Notes: generated by a model not told the origin, from the sequence alone. A stretch of 64,000 nt of DNA from Stutzerimonas nitrititolerans (GCF_003696285.1 NZ_RFFL01000002.1:1-64000); one strand, 5' to 3'. Counted from the first letter of the stretch, positions 1 to 10,959 are shown. A program made the numbers and translations.

Positions 1-45
1 GCATTATAGGCCCTCGAAACGACACGTCAATGGGACGCGGGAAAT

Positions 46-1245
46 TTATTCCGCGACCAATGATATACGACCGAAAGCCTTCTTGCCCGCTTGGCAGACA
101 TGAGTCGAGCCGAGCTTGAACATAAAGGCACGATCCACAACCTCACCATCCACCCGCACGCCACCAGAGCCGAGCAAGTCTCGAGCAACAGCCGCATTCT
201 TGACCAGCCCAGCCCGATTCAGCACCGATGCCACTGGCATGTCTTCAGGGGAACGCAATTCGATATCAGGGATATCCTCAGGCAATTCACCCTCCTTCAT
301 TCTATTACCCGCCGAGCGGTGCGCTGCGGCCGCCGCTTCTTCCCCATGGAAGCGCGCGACGATTTCCTCGGCCAGCTTGATCTTGATGTCCCGAGGATTG
401 GCGCCCTTCCGGACGTCCGCCTTGAATCCATCGATCTCGTCCATGCTGCGGAAGCTGAGCAGTTCGAAGTAGCGCCACATCAGCGCATCGGGGATGGATA
501 CCAACTTGCTGTACATCACCCCAGGCGCTTCCTGGATACCGACATAGTTTCCGAGCGACTTGGACATCTTCTTGACGCCATCGAGCCCCTCCAGAAGCGG
601 CATGGTCACGACGCATTGCGAGGCCTGCCCATAGGCACGCTGCAATTCCCGCCCCATCAGCAGATTGAACTTCTGGTCCGTACCACCCAGCTCTACATCA
701 GCCTGCAGGGCGACCGAGTCGTAGCCCTGCACCAAGGGATAGAGAAACTCGTGAATCGCGATCGGCTGATTGGTTGAATAGCGCTTGCTGAAATCATCGC
801 GCTCGAGCATACGGGCGACGGTGTATTGCGAGGCCAACCGAATGAAGTCGGAGGGCTTCAACAGATCCATCCAGGCCGAGTTGAAGGCGACCTCGGTTTT
901 CGCCGGATCGAGAATCTTGAATACCTGCGCCTTATAGGTCTCGGCGTTCTCGAGGACCTGCTCACGCGTCAGCGGCGGACGTGTCGCACTCTTGCCGCTC
1001 GGATCGCCGATCATCCCGGTAAAGTCACCGATCAGGAAAATGACCTGGTGACCCAGATCCTGAAACTGGCGAAGCTTGTTAATAAGCACAGTGTGCCCGA
1101 GATGAAGGTCAGGGGCAGTTGGGTCGAAGCCCGCCTTGACCCGCAAAGGCGTGCCTTTCTCCAGCTTGGAAATCAGCTCGGATTCGACGAGCACTTCCTC
1201 AGCGCCCCTCTTGATCACTGCCAACTGCTCTTCAACAGACTTCAT
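46..1245 (-). CDS. tyrS: Tyrosyl-tRNA synthetase
   Basis: Class I aminoacyl-tRNA synthetase that charges tRNA-Tyr with tyrosine in the cytoplasm. The 399-residue protein has the ATP-binding HIGH-type signature as HLGH at residues 48-51 and KMSKS at 226-230, preceded by the GGTDQKFN tyrosine-pocket segment near 188. The C-terminal part is an S4-like RNA-binding domain ([10 protein letters not shown]). Length and the HLGH form fit the TyrZ-type enzyme of pseudomonads, which usually carry two tyrosyl synthetases; calling this one tyrZ would rest on its neighbours (M23 peptidase, anmK, erpA). The ATG at 1243-1245 gives the full family length. It is divergent from the peptidase gene at 1418. Confidence 0.95.
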   Translation of the reverse strand: MKSVEEQLAVIKRGAEEVLVESELISKLEKGTPLRVKAGFDPTAPDLHLGHTVLINKLRQFQDLGHQVIFLIGDFTGMIGDPSGKSATRPPLTREQVLENAETYKAQVFKILDPAKTEVAFNSAWMDLLKPSDFIRLASQYTVARMLERDDFSKRYSTNQPIAIHEFLYPLVQGYDSVALQADVELGGTDQKFNLLMGRELQRAYGQASQCVVTMPLLEGLDGVKKMSKSLGNYVGIQEAPGVMYSKLVSIPDALMWRYFELLSFRSMDEIDGFKADVRKGANPRDIKIKLAEEIVARFHGEEAAAAAHRSAGNRMKEGELPEDIPDIELRSPEDMPVASVLNRAGLVKNAAVARDLLGSGGVRVDGEVVDRAFMFKLGSTHVCQAGKKAFGRISLVAE

Positions 1246-1350
1246 TCAGTGGCCCCACACCAAAAGTAAAAGGCGGCAACCTTACAAGATCGCCTGAAAA
1301 ATACAATGCTCCCAGACGTGCGCCACTAGGCGGACGGCACATTCCAAGGG

Positions 1351-1379
1351 TTGCCTCCGGTCAGCTTTGATTATATTTT
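1351..1379 (+). promoter_or_regulatory. Candidate sigma-70 promoter of the M23 peptidase gene
   Basis: TTGCCT (1351-1356) and TATTTT (1374-1379) are separated by 17 bases and lie about 40 bases upstream of the ATG at 1418. Only the pattern match supports this. Confidence 0.3.
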
Positions 1380-1417
1380 AGGCAGATATTTTTCGTACAA
1401 AAAAACGCCAGCCCATA

Positions 1418-2806
1418 ATGACCTCTTCAAAATCGAAAGCACCCAACTACCCGAAAAGCCATCTTCTGGCCGCCAGCGGTGTAGCAGCGCTTCTGAGCCT
1501 GGCTCTTCTTGTGTTTCCATCTCGTGAAGTCGAGGCGAAGAAAACCTTCCTCGATCTTCGACTCGACAACCCTGCCGAATTTCATGAGCCCAGCCAGCCC
1601 CATGAACCTCAAAGCGCCACCGATTCTCCATTCGCCCAGATTCAACCCAGCTCTCCAGACGACGAGGTCGTCGATGAACCTGAAGCGATCGTCGAGGCCG
1701 ATCCTCTCTCGAAAGAATTGACAGTGGCCAATGGCGATACGCTATCGACCGTATTCGCCAAAGTGGGTTTGCCCTCCAAGACAGTTCACGAAGTACTCTC
1801 CAGCAGCAAGGACGCCCAACAGTTATCGCGCCTGAAGGTCGGCCAGCGCCTGGTGTTTCAGCTAACCGAGCAGGGTGAACTTGCAAGCCTGCACAGCCCG
1901 ATCAGCAAACTCGAGAGCATCCGGATCGACCGATCCGACGACAGCTATGTCTTCAAGAAAGAGCAGATCAAGCCAGAGGTAAACACTGCCTATGCGCACG
2001 GCGAGATCGAAAGCAGCCTTTTCCTCGCCGCAAAACGCGCCGGACTGAGCCACAACCTGACCATGGATCTGGCCAATGTATTCGGCTACGACATCGACTT
2101 CGCCATGGACATCCGCAAGGGCGATACCTTCGAGGTGATCTACGAAGAGAAGACCATCGAAGGGGAAAGGGTGGGAACAGGCAACATTCTCGCCGCTCGC
2201 TTCACCAACCGTGGCAAAGCCTTCACCGCCATCCGCTACACCAACAGGCAGGGCAACAGCAGTTACTACACCGCAGAGGGTGAAAGCATGCGCAAGGCGT
2301 TCATCCGCACGCCAGTCGACTTCGCACGCATCAGCTCACGCTTCTCGAATGGCCGCAAGCATCCGATTCTGAACAAGATCCGTGCGCACAAAGGCGTCGA
2401 CTATGCGGCCCCGCGCGGCACGCCGATCAAAAGTGCTGGCGATGGCAAGGTTCTCCTGGCCGGGCGCAAAGGCGGTTACGGCAATACCGTGATCATTCAA
2501 CACGGCAATCGCTATCGCACCCTCTATGCCCATATGCAGGGTTTCGCCAAAGGCGTGCGTAACGGTTCGACGGTGAAGCAAGGACAGATCATCGGATACA
2601 TCGGCACCACTGGCCTGTCCACAGGGCCGCATCTGCATTACGAGTTCCAGGTGGATGGTGTGCATGTCGATCCGCTCGGTCTGAAGCTGCCAATGGCGGA
2701 TCCCATTGCCAAGAACGAGAAGCAGCGCTTTCTTCAGCTGAGTCAGCCCCTGATGGCACGCCTCGATGAAGAGCGCGCAACGATGCTGGCGATGCGAGAG
2801 CAGTAA
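1418..2806 (+). CDS. M23 family peptidoglycan endopeptidase with LysM/OapA-like domain
   Basis: Periplasmic zinc endopeptidase that probably cuts peptide cross-links in peptidoglycan, MepM-like. The 462-residue protein has an N-terminal membrane anchor or uncleaved signal segment (about 18-34), then a LysM-like domain (GDTLSTVFAKVGL near 107), an intermediate OapA/MepM-type domain, and a C-terminal M23 lytic domain. The metal ligands are visible: HxxxD at about 324-328 (HKGVDYAAP), a catalytic His in YAHMQ near 372, and HLH at about 405-407 (GPHLHYEF). The stop codon directly abuts the GTG of anmK, so the two are translationally coupled: one gene opens the wall and the next recycles the product. 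Confidence 0.9.
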   Translation: MTSSKSKAPNYPKSHLLAASGVAALLSLALLVFPSREVEAKKTFLDLRLDNPAEFHEPSQPHEPQSATDSPFAQIQPSSPDDEVVDEPEAIVEADPLSKELTVANGDTLSTVFAKVGLPSKTVHEVLSSSKDAQQLSRLKVGQRLVFQLTEQGELASLHSPISKLESIRIDRSDDSYVFKKEQIKPEVNTAYAHGEIESSLFLAAKRAGLSHNLTMDLANVFGYDIDFAMDIRKGDTFEVIYEEKTIEGERVGTGNILAARFTNRGKAFTAIRYTNRQGNSSYYTAEGESMRKAFIRTPVDFARISSRFSNGRKHPILNKIRAHKGVDYAAPRGTPIKSAGDGKVLLAGRKGGYGNTVIIQHGNRYRTLYAHMQGFAKGVRNGSTVKQGQIIGYIGTTGLSTGPHLHYEFQVDGVHVDPLGLKLPMADPIAKNEKQRFLQLSQPLMARLDEERATMLAMREQ

Positions 2807-3898
<1,092 letters not shown>

Positions 3899-3929
3899 GT
3901 TCGGCCGGAAAATTATCCTGCCCATACAA

Positions 3930-3955
3930 AAACGCCGTGCAAGAGCACGGCGTTT
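3930..3955. terminator. Bidirectional terminator between anmK and erpA
   Basis: A perfect 11-bp stem (3930-3940 with 3945-3955) closes a four-base AAGA loop. It has A-rich sequence before it and TTT at its end, and lies between two convergent stop codons. It can serve both strands. Confidence 0.85.
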
Positions 3956-3970
3956 CGGAACGGCCCAGCG

Positions 3971-4321
3971 TCAGATCGAGAAAGACTGACCGCAGCCACA
4001 GGTCGTCGTGGCATTCGGGTTCTTGATGACGAAACGAGAGCCCTCGAGCCCTTCCTGATAATCGACTTCAGCCCCCGCCAGATACTGGTAGCTCATCGGG
4101 TCGACTACGAGACTCACACCCTCACGTTCGATGATGGTGTCATCTTCAGCCAGATCCTCGTCGAAGGTGAAACCATACTGAAACCCGGAGCAACCACCGC
4201 CCGTGACGAAGACGCGCAGCTTGAGGCGCGGATTCCCCTCTTCATCGACCAGACTCTTCACCTTGCTCGCGGCCCCCTGACTGAACTGGATGGCGGTGGG
4301 CGTGAAGGATTCGACACTCAT
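3971..4321 (-). CDS. erpA: Iron-sulfur cluster insertion protein ErpA
   Basis: A-type carrier that delivers iron-sulfur clusters to apo-proteins, in E. coli including the isoprenoid enzymes IspG/IspH. The 116-residue protein carries the three conserved cysteines at C44 ([10 protein letters not shown]) and C108/C110 ([11 protein letters not shown]). Length and the C-terminal SFSI ending fit ErpA rather than IscA or SufA. It is a single-gene unit converging on anmK. The start at 4321 has a purine-rich ribosome-binding site just upstream (GGGAGAACC on the coding strand). Confidence 0.95.
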   Translation of the reverse strand: MSVESFTPTAIQFSQGAASKVKSLVDEEGNPRLKLRVFVTGGGCSGFQYGFTFDEDLAEDDTIIEREGVSLVVDPMSYQYLAGAEVDYQEGLEGSRFVIKNPNATTTCGCGQSFSI

Positions 4322-4453
4322 TTGGTTCTCCCGGCGCGGAACGCCCGTTTACTGCGTTGACAACGCATTATCAGCTTGCCCTACGAAATCGGTCAACTAT
4401 TCATAGGTGGCAGCTCCTCGCTACAGGAGCCGCTCGATGACTGGATGATCTGC

Positions 4454-5488
4454 TCAGGGCAGCAGCGCGACGTTGTTCAAGCCGAGGCGTTCGTCCAGCC
4501 CGAAGATGATGTTCATGTTCTGCAACGCCTGGCCAGAGGCGCCCTTGACCAGGTTATCGATGACCGACAGCACCACTACCAGCTCGCTTCCCTGCGGCCG
4601 ATGCACCGCAATCCGGCACATATTGGCGCCACGTACGCTACGGGTTTCAGGGTGGCTGCCAGCTGGCATCACGTCGACGAATGGCTCGTTGGCGTAACGC
4701 TGCTCATACAACGCCTGGAGATCGACCGAGGTGTCCGCCACCGTTGCGTAAAGCGTGGCATGGATTCCGCGAATCATCGGCGTCAGGTGAGGAACGAAAG
4801 TCAGCCCCACATCGCCCTTGGCGGCGCGACGCAATCCCTGCGTGATTTCGGGAAGGTGCCGATGCCCCTTGACTGCATAAGCCATCATGCTCTCACCCGC
4901 TTCGGTGAATAGCGAGCCGATCTTCGCGGCACGCCCCGCGCCACTGACGCCTGACTTGCAGTCGGCGATCAGACGCGAAGCATCTGCCAGTCCATTCTCC
5001 AGCAACGGCAACAAGCCCAGCTGCGTGGCGGTCGGATAGCAGCCCGGCACGGCGATCAGACGAGCGCTTCTGATCTGCTCCCGATTGACTTCGGGCAAGC
5101 CGTACACCGCTTCCGGCAGCAGCTCGGGCGCTCCATGTGGCTGGCCGTACCACTTGGCCCATTCTTGCGCGTCCTGCAGGCGGAAGTCGGCCGACAGATC
5201 GATCACCCGGGTGCCGGTAGCCAGCAGCTCAGCGGCCAGTCCGTGGGCCACACCATGCGGAGTCGCAAAGAACACCACGTCGCAGGTCCCTAGCGTGGCG
5301 GTGTCCGGCACGCTGAAGGCGAGCCCATCGTAGTGGCCGCGCAGGTTGGGATACATATCCGTCACCCTGACGCCGTTTTCCGAGCGAGAGGTGATCACGA
5401 CCACTTCGGCTTGCGGATGCTGCGCCAGCAAACGCAGCAACTCGACTCCGGTATAACCTGTGCCGCCGACGATGCCGACCTTGATCAT
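4454..5488 (-). CDS. argC: N-acetyl-gamma-glutamyl-phosphate reductase
   Basis: NADPH-dependent third step of arginine biosynthesis: N-acetylglutamyl-5-phosphate to N-acetylglutamate semialdehyde. The 344-residue protein has the dinucleotide-binding [13 protein letters not shown] (8-20), the catalytic cysteine C150 in VPGCYPTA, and the substrate-binding GHRHLPEI segment. The ATG at 5486-5488 is preferred over an upstream in-frame start because it begins exactly with the conserved MIKVGIVG and has GAGGGGCAG upstream. It is divergent from hemJ. Confidence 0.95.
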   Translation of the reverse strand: MIKVGIVGGTGYTGVELLRLLAQHPQAEVVVITSRSENGVRVTDMYPNLRGHYDGLAFSVPDTATLGTCDVVFFATPHGVAHGLAAELLATGTRVIDLSADFRLQDAQEWAKWYGQPHGAPELLPEAVYGLPEVNREQIRSARLIAVPGCYPTATQLGLLPLLENGLADASRLIADCKSGVSGAGRAAKIGSLFTEAGESMMAYAVKGHRHLPEITQGLRRAAKGDVGLTFVPHLTPMIRGIHATLYATVADTSVDLQALYEQRYANEPFVDVMPAGSHPETRSVRGANMCRIAVHRPQGSELVVVLSVIDNLVKGASGQALQNMNIIFGLDERLGLNNVALLP

Positions 5489-5619
5489 GCTCTGCCCCTC
5501 GAGTGAACCGGTAAAGATTACGATGATAAAGGCGCGAGGGCGCGGGGACCAGCCGTCAAGGTGACGTGTTCCCCTCATGCCACTACTATCTGCCGCACCC
5601 CTCGAACAAGGAACCCGTG

Positions 5620-6048
5620 ATGCTCTACCTATGGCTCAAAGCGCTGCATATCGTCGCGATCGTCTGCTGGTTCGCCGGGCTGTTCTATCTGCCCAGGCTG
5701 TTCGTCTATCACGCGATGAGCGAGGACCAGCTGAGCCGGGAGCGCTTCCAGACCATGGAGCGCAAGCTCTACCGGGGCATCATGATGCCTTCGATGATCG
5801 CGACGCTGCTGTTCGGCATCGGGATGATCGCCATGAACCCCGGATTGTTCGCCACAGGCGGATGGTTGCATGCCAAGCTGGCGCTGGTGATCGTACTGAT
5901 CGGATATCACCACCTCTGCGGCGCTCAACTGAAACGCTTCGCACGCGATGAGAACAACCGCAGCCACGTTTTCTATCGCTGGTTCAACGAGTTTCCGGTG
6001 TTGCTGCTGCTGGCGATCGTGATTCTCGTGGTGGTCAAACCCTTCTAA
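5620..6048 (+). CDS. hemJ: Protoporphyrinogen oxidase HemJ
   Basis: Small inner-membrane enzyme that oxidises protoporphyrinogen IX to protoporphyrin IX in heme synthesis. The 142-residue protein is mostly hydrophobic with four predicted membrane helices. It shows the family pattern: an early helix with [24 protein letters not shown] (given here as WLKALHIV then [13 protein letters not shown]), an acidic/basic loop containing [10 protein letters not shown], and [15 protein letters not shown]. The ATG at 5620 (a GTG lies one codon upstream) gives the normal N-terminus. The NMO gene follows 21 bases downstream and may be co-transcribed. Confidence 0.88.
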   Translation: MLYLWLKALHIVAIVCWFAGLFYLPRLFVYHAMSEDQLSRERFQTMERKLYRGIMMPSMIATLLFGIGMIAMNPGLFATGGWLHAKLALVIVLIGYHHLCGAQLKRFARDENNRSHVFYRWFNEFPVLLLLAIVILVVVKPF

Positions 6049-6069
6049 ACCTGCGCGAGGGATACCTGC

Positions 6070-7029
6070 ATGCCGCTTCCAGCACAGCTCGAACAGCGCT
6101 TACGCCTGCCCCTGGTGGCGGCGCCGATGTTTCTGGTTTCCAACCCGGCACTCGTCACCGCCTGCTGTACCAATGGCGTGGTAGGCAGCTTTCCAGCCTT
6201 GAACCAGCGTGAAAGCAGCGGCTTTCGTGACTGGCTGCAAGAGATCGGCGAGCAGCTTGCCACGCAGCCAGACGCCGCACCCTATGCGGTAAATCTGATC
6301 GTTCATCACAGCAACCCACGTCTGCAGACCGATCTCGCGATCTGCGTCGAACAGCGGGTTCCGATCGTGATCACCAGTCTTGGTGCGGTGAAGGAAGTGG
6401 TGGATGCCGTACACAGCTACGGAGGGCTGGTCTTCCATGACGTCACCACCCGTCGACACGCGGAGAAAGCCAACGAGGCGGGAGTCGACGGCCTGATTGC
6501 CGTTGCCGCCGGTGCGGGTGGACATGCCGGCACCTGGAGCCCGTTTGCGCTGATCGCCGAGATTCGCCAGTTCTTCGACAAGACGCTGCTGCTGGCCGGC
6601 TGCCTCAACCAGGGCCACGAAATCCTCGCGGCTCAAATGCTCGGAGCAGACCTCGCTTATATGGGCACGCGATTCATCGCTACCCGAGAGAGCCAGGCGC
6701 CGGAGGAGTACAAGAACCTCCTGTTGCAGGCCCATGCGGCGGATATCGTTCACACCGCCGCCGTGTCAGGTGTACCAGCGAGCTTCCTGCGCCAGAGCTT
6801 GCAAAAAGCCGGTTTCGACGAAGCCCGCCTGTCGGGCAAGGGCGAAATGAACTATGGCGAGAAGCTGAAACCGGCCAACGACGAAGCCAAGGCCTGGAAG
6901 ACCGTCTGGTCCGCCGGCCAGGGCGTCGGCGGCATCTCCGACCTGCCGAGTACCCAGGCGTTGATTGCGCGCCTGGACGACGAATACCAGGCGGCCCGCA
7001 AACGTGCCATGACACTCGCAAGCCGGTGA
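6070..7029 (+). CDS. Nitronate monooxygenase family flavoprotein
   Basis: FMN-dependent TIM-barrel enzyme of the nitronate monooxygenase / 2-nitropropane dioxygenase family, predicted to oxidise alkyl nitronates. The 319-residue protein has the N-terminal LVAAPMFLVSNP segment, the glycine-rich flavin-phosphate region AAGAGGHAGTWS (about 156-167), and the LGADLAYMGTRFIAT motif typical of class I NMOs. The natural substrate is not evident. It follows hemJ at short distance on the same strand. Confidence 0.88.
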   Translation: MPLPAQLEQRLRLPLVAAPMFLVSNPALVTACCTNGVVGSFPALNQRESSGFRDWLQEIGEQLATQPDAAPYAVNLIVHHSNPRLQTDLAICVEQRVPIVITSLGAVKEVVDAVHSYGGLVFHDVTTRRHAEKANEAGVDGLIAVAAGAGGHAGTWSPFALIAEIRQFFDKTLLLAGCLNQGHEILAAQMLGADLAYMGTRFIATRESQAPEEYKNLLLQAHAADIVHTAAVSGVPASFLRQSLQKAGFDEARLSGKGEMNYGEKLKPANDEAKAWKTVWSAGQGVGGISDLPSTQALIARLDDEYQAARKRAMTLASR

Positions 7030-7122
7030 GCGAACCGATTGCGCGGGAAAGCCTGAGCCGGCTTGTTCCGTCCTGGCCATCACTTTAATCTTGCTCCTAC
7101 CTCAGCGTGACAAGGACGTTAC

Positions 7123-8073
7123 ATGGAATCCAATCGTTACCGAATCGTCTTCGACGGCGCACTGCTGCCCGGCATGACGCTCGACAGCGTCAAGGAAAAC
7201 CTTGCGCGCCTGTTCAAGACCGATCGAGAGAAAGTCGACCAGCTGTTCGCTCGCGGGCCGGTGAATATCAAGCGGGAGCTGACCGCCGGCGAGGCGGACC
7301 GGTACCTGCAAGCACTGCGGCAGGCAGGCGCCGAAGCACGCAAGGAGGCCGAGCCTCGCTCCGCGCCCGCCTTGAGCCTCGTCGACATCGCACCGGCCGG
7401 CTCGGCAGAGGATCCGACAGCAACGCGAATGGAATGCCCCAAGTGCGGTCATTCCCAGCCCCGCGCGATTCAGTGCAACAGCTGCGGCATCGTCATCGAG
7501 AAATATCTGGCCAGACAGGCTCGGCTTGCCGAAGACAAGGCAGGCGACGATGCGCAGAGCGCGACGCACCCATACGCTACTCCCCGCGCCCAGGTTGCCG
7601 AACCGATGCCCGCCTACGGTGAACTGCGAGCCTTCAGCCTGCAAGGCCGGATCGGCCGCCTGCGCTACCTCGCCTGGTCAATGACCCTGTCAGCTGCCGC
7701 CCTGGCGCTGCTGGCCGTCGCCGGGATCGGCTTTGCCATCTCGCAGGTACTGGGCGTGATTCTGTTTGCAATGATCGGCGTCGGTTTCGTCGTCGTCAGC
7801 GTACAGATTGGCGTTCAGCGCCTGCACGACATCGGCTGGTCTGGCTGGTTTCTGCTGCTCAACCTGGTCCCGGCGGTCGGCTCCTTCTTTCCGCTGGTGA
7901 TGCTGCTTTACCCGGGTAAAGCCGACGCCAACCGCTTCGGCCCACCGCAACCGCCAAACAGCAGAGCGGTGAAGATCCTCGCTGCGCTTTGGCTACTGGT
8001 GCCAGTCATCGGCATCCTGGCCGCCATCGCCATTCCGGGCTACCAGCAGTACCTGCATCGCGCGGGGATGTGA
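7123..8073 (+). CDS. Zinc-ribbon / DUF805 membrane protein with pilin-like C-terminal segment
   Basis: Function unknown. The 316-residue protein has three visible parts. First is a soluble N-terminal domain of about 100 residues rich in charged residues. Second is a zinc ribbon with two CxxC pairs (MECPKCGHSQ and CNSCGIVIEKY, about 105-130). Third is a DUF805-type module with hydrophobic helices between about 165 and 300, including LRYLAW and VQIGVQRLHDIGWSGW. The last 20 residues include IGILAAIAIPGYQQY, very like the conserved N-terminal helix of type IV pilins but without the upstream GFTLIEL. The TGA is two bases before a transposable element, so an originally longer C-terminus is possible. 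Confidence 0.75.
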   Translation: MESNRYRIVFDGALLPGMTLDSVKENLARLFKTDREKVDQLFARGPVNIKRELTAGEADRYLQALRQAGAEARKEAEPRSAPALSLVDIAPAGSAEDPTATRMECPKCGHSQPRAIQCNSCGIVIEKYLARQARLAEDKAGDDAQSATHPYATPRAQVAEPMPAYGELRAFSLQGRIGRLRYLAWSMTLSAAALALLAVAGIGFAISQVLGVILFAMIGVGFVVVSVQIGVQRLHDIGWSGWFLLLNLVPAVGSFFPLVMLLYPGKADANRFGPPQPPNSRAVKILAALWLLVPVIGILAAIAIPGYQQYLHRAGM

Positions 8074-8075
8074 GG

Positions 8076-8344
8076 TAGGGTCTGTTGCCGTTTCGTACGC
8101 GGCCGCGCCGGAGCCTGTTTTTCTGCGAAGCAAGGCGCGAGGAGTGAAGATTGGTCATTCCAAATGAGCGACGAGGAACGCAGCGGCGCGCAAAAACAGC
8201 CCCGGCCCGAAGGGATGCGCGGCAAATAGCGCCATGCGGCGTTGCGGGACTTGGCAAGGGAGCGACCATTGCCTGCGTCCCGCGCCTTGCCTGGCGCTAT
8301 TTGGCGCGGCAACGCGGCTCGCGACGAAACGGCAACAGACCCTA
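8076..8344. mobile_element. MITE-like element with about 22-bp perfect terminal inverted repeats
   Basis: The 269-bp segment begins TAGGGTCTGTTGCCGTTTCG (8076-8095) and ends with its exact reverse complement (finishing CCCTA at 8344), with no transposase gene inside. The interior is itself partly palindromic: a GGCAAATAGCGCCA-type segment near 8221 is mirrored by TGGCGCTATTTGGC near 8291. It lies between two convergent genes. The last three bases (8342-8344, CTA) read on the minus strand form the TAG stop codon of the ATPase gene. A shortened copy is at 10960-11015 and a decayed end at 28481-28512. It could act as a bidirectional terminator. Confidence 0.85.
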
Positions 8345-9817
8345 GGCCAGCACGGCCCGCCCCGCAGCCCATTCGCGCAGGTCGTCCAGCGCTTCGGCCA
8401 TGATCACCGACAGCGGCGATGTGGCACGCATGCAGTCGAGCAGCATCTGCTGATCCGGATCGCGCAACTGCGCCTGGCCGGCGTAAACCGCAGAGACAAC
8501 GACCTGCTCGATTTCCGCCCCGGAGAAGCCGTCGCAAGCCTCTGCCAGGACGGCCAGGTCGAAGCGCTCCGGATCGAACTCGCGCCGAGAGAGGTGGATG
8601 CGGAAGATTTCGGCCCGCGTTTGCACATCAGGCAAATCGACGAAGAACAGTTCGTCGAAGCGCCCCTTGCGTAGCAGTTCAGGCGGCAGGCGATCGACAG
8701 CGTTGGCCGTCGCCACCATGAAAACGGGCGCCTCGCGCTCGGCCATCCAGGTCAGCAGCGTACCCAGCACCCGCTGGCTGACCCCGCCGTCCATCTCGCC
8801 GGTTGCGAGCCCCTTTTCCAGTTCGTCCATCCACAAGACGCAGGGCGCCATCTGCTCTGCCAGCTTCAAGGCCTCACGCAGGTTACGCTCGGTTTCACCG
8901 AAGAACTTGTTGTACAGGCAGGCGAAATCCAGTCGCAGCAAGGGCAGCCCCCACAGCCCCGCCACAGCCTTGGCCGCCATGCTCTTGCCGCCGCCCTGAA
9001 CCCCGACGAGCATCACACCTCGCGGCATATCGGCCTTGCGGCGCGCGAGGAACGCGCCCTGGCGCTCACTCAGCCAGCGCTTGAAATTGGACAATCCGCC
9101 GACATCGGCGAAACGCTCTGTCTCGTATTCGAAACTCAGCACACCGCCCAGATCCAGCAGCTCGAATTTCTTGCGATTGAGCTCGGGCAGATCCTCCTGG
9201 GTGATCGCCCCGTCGTCGCAGATCAGCCCCTGGGCCAGGCTCCGGGCCTCGGCATGGCTCAGACCACGCAGATTCTTCACCACCTGTTGCAGCGTGCGGT
9301 TGTCGGTGCGTACGCGCGCGCCCCTGTTGCGTTCGCTCCAGCGCGTGGCTTCTTCGCGAACGATGCTCAGCAACTCCTCCTCGGAAGGCAGCGCCAGGCT
9401 GAAGCGGGCGGCGTAGCGCTGCACTTCCGCGGGCAGCTTCAAGGCATGGGAGACCAGCACCAGCGTGGGCGCAGCCGTGCCCTCGGCCATGGCGATTTCC
9501 TTCACCAGGCGAACCACCCGCGGCTCGTCGAGAAAAGGGTGCAGATCGCAGAATACGTAGAGATTGGGCAACGGATCGTGCCTGACTCGCCGCAGCGCGG
9601 CCTCCGCGGCACAGCTTTCGCCCTCGTCCAGCGCCTCACCGCCGAAAGCGAAGCGCCGCAGGCCCTCGGTGACGGACCACAGATAGAGCCCGGCCGCTCG
9701 CGTGACGGCCAAGCCGGTCAAGGTCTCCAGCACGCGCCGCTCGTCCCATGACTCGATGACCACCAGCCGCAGCCGCGATTCGAGTACCAGCGCCAGATCG
9801 CGGATATCGTTTTTCAT
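8342..9817 (-). CDS. AAA+ ATPase of the FtsH/CDC48-like group
   Basis: Cytoplasmic AAA+ ATPase of unknown client. The 491-residue protein has an N-terminal domain of about 230 residues without recognisable motifs, then a classical AAA module: Walker A GVQGGGKSM near 270, Walker B VLWMDELEK near 330, a second region of homology with PPELLRKGRFDELFFVDLP (arginine finger), and a C-terminal lid with DGFSGAEIEQVV. No protease or membrane segment is present. The ATG at 9817 follows a strong GGAGGAG ribosome-binding site and is preferred over in-frame starts up to 9934. The stop codon comes from the adjacent transposable element. Confidence 0.85.
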   Translation of the reverse strand: MKNDIRDLALVLESRLRLVVIESWDERRVLETLTGLAVTRAAGLYLWSVTEGLRRFAFGGEALDEGESCAAEAALRRVRHDPLPNLYVFCDLHPFLDEPRVVRLVKEIAMAEGTAAPTLVLVSHALKLPAEVQRYAARFSLALPSEEELLSIVREEATRWSERNRGARVRTDNRTLQQVVKNLRGLSHAEARSLAQGLICDDGAITQEDLPELNRKKFELLDLGGVLSFEYETERFADVGGLSNFKRWLSERQGAFLARRKADMPRGVMLVGVQGGGKSMAAKAVAGLWGLPLLRLDFACLYNKFFGETERNLREALKLAEQMAPCVLWMDELEKGLATGEMDGGVSQRVLGTLLTWMAEREAPVFMVATANAVDRLPPELLRKGRFDELFFVDLPDVQTRAEIFRIHLSRREFDPERFDLAVLAEACDGFSGAEIEQVVVSAVYAGQAQLRDPDQQMLLDCMRATSPLSVIMAEALDDLREWAAGRAVLA

Positions 9818-9896
9818 CAGTTCTCCTCCGTGTGCTGGCTCATCAGCCAAAGAGCGGCCTGTTACACTGTCGTTCATCCAATCCCGGAGAGTCACC

Positions 9897-10238
9897 ATGG
9901 ATTGTCTGTTCTGCAAGATTGTGGCGGGTGACATTCCCGCTCAGAAGATATACGAGGACGATCAGGTCATCGCCTTCAACGACATCGCGCCACAGGCGCC
10001 CGTGCATTTTCTGGTGATTCCGAAGAAGCACATCGCGACCCTGCACGACCTCAGCGAAGAAGACGACAAGGCGCTCGCCGGTCATATCCTGTTCACGGCG
10101 CAGCGCCTGGCCGAAGAACGAGGATGCCAGGAAGGCTTTCGCGTCGTAATGAACTGCAACGACCTGGGCGGCCAGACGGTCTACCACATCCATATGCATG
10201 TACTCGGCCAACGCCAGATGCACTGGCCACCGGGCTGA
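9897..10238 (+). CDS. hinT: HIT family purine nucleoside phosphoramidase
   Basis: Histidine-triad hydrolase that cleaves adenosine 5'-phosphoramidates and lysyl-AMP-type adducts. The 113-residue protein opens with [15 protein letters not shown] and ends with the HIT motif in [21 protein letters not shown] (cited as [10 protein letters not shown], with a terminal catalytic-domain Trp). The ATG at 9897 gives the usual length. It is divergent from the AAA+ gene and about 50 bases upstream of coq7 on the same strand. Confidence 0.92.
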   Translation: MDCLFCKIVAGDIPAQKIYEDDQVIAFNDIAPQAPVHFLVIPKKHIATLHDLSEEDDKALAGHILFTAQRLAEERGCQEGFRVVMNCNDLGGQTVYHIHMHVLGQRQMHWPPG

Positions 10239-10287
10239 CAGCGCACTTCTCGCAGAAACCGAATCCGTCAAAGCACCTGGAGGCGCC

Positions 10288-10935
10288 ATGTCCAGCCACC
10301 GCGAATACTCTCCCGCCGATCGCCTGCTGATGCAGGCGGACGCCGCGCTCAGAACCCTGCTGCCCTTCAGCGGCCAGCCCAACCGTCCGACACCGGCGGT
10401 ATTGAAGAACGAAGCCGAACTGAGCGACAGCGAAGCACGTCACGTTGCCGGACTCATGCGCATCAACCACACCGGTGAAGTCTGCGCGCAGGCCTTGTAC
10501 CAGGGGCAGGCATTGACGGCCCGCCTGCCCCGCGTGCGCCAGGCGATGGAGCACGCCGCCGAAGAGGAGATCGACCATCTGGCTTGGTGCGAACAGCGCA
10601 TTCGCCAGTTGGGCAGCCACACCAGCGTGCTCAACCCACTGTTCTACGGCCTCTCGTTCGGCATCGGCGCCTCGGCGGGCCTGGTCAGCGACCGGATCAG
10701 CCTGGGCTTCGTCGCGGCCACCGAGGATCAGGTGTGCAAGCACCTCGACGAGCACCTCGAAAGAATCCCCGAAACGGATCAGAAATCCCGCGCCATCCTC
10801 CTGCAGATGCGCGAAGACGAGGCACGGCATTCGACCGCGGCACTCGATGCCGGTGGCTTGCGCTTCCCGGCACCGATCAAGTTCGGCATGAGCCTCATGG
10901 CCAAGGTGATGACCAAGACCACCTACCGGATCTGA
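10288..10935 (+). CDS. coq7: 2-polyprenyl-3-methyl-6-methoxy-1,4-benzoquinol hydroxylase
   Basis: Di-iron monooxygenase that adds the last ring hydroxyl in ubiquinone synthesis. The 215-residue protein shows duplicated carboxylate/histidine ligands: a Glu in [26 protein letters not shown] (ExxH), and [11 protein letters not shown] (ExxH), consistent with a ferritin-like four-helix fold. The ATG at 10288 has CCTGGAGGCG immediately upstream. It converges with pgeF, with a short palindromic mobile element in the gap. Confidence 0.94.
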   Translation: MSSHREYSPADRLLMQADAALRTLLPFSGQPNRPTPAVLKNEAELSDSEARHVAGLMRINHTGEVCAQALYQGQALTARLPRVRQAMEHAAEEEIDHLAWCEQRIRQLGSHTSVLNPLFYGLSFGIGASAGLVSDRISLGFVAATEDQVCKHLDEHLERIPETDQKSRAILLQMREDEARHSTAALDAGGLRFPAPIKFGMSLMAKVMTKTTYRI

Positions 10936-10959
10936 GGCTGGCCTCGTCGGGCGGGAGTG

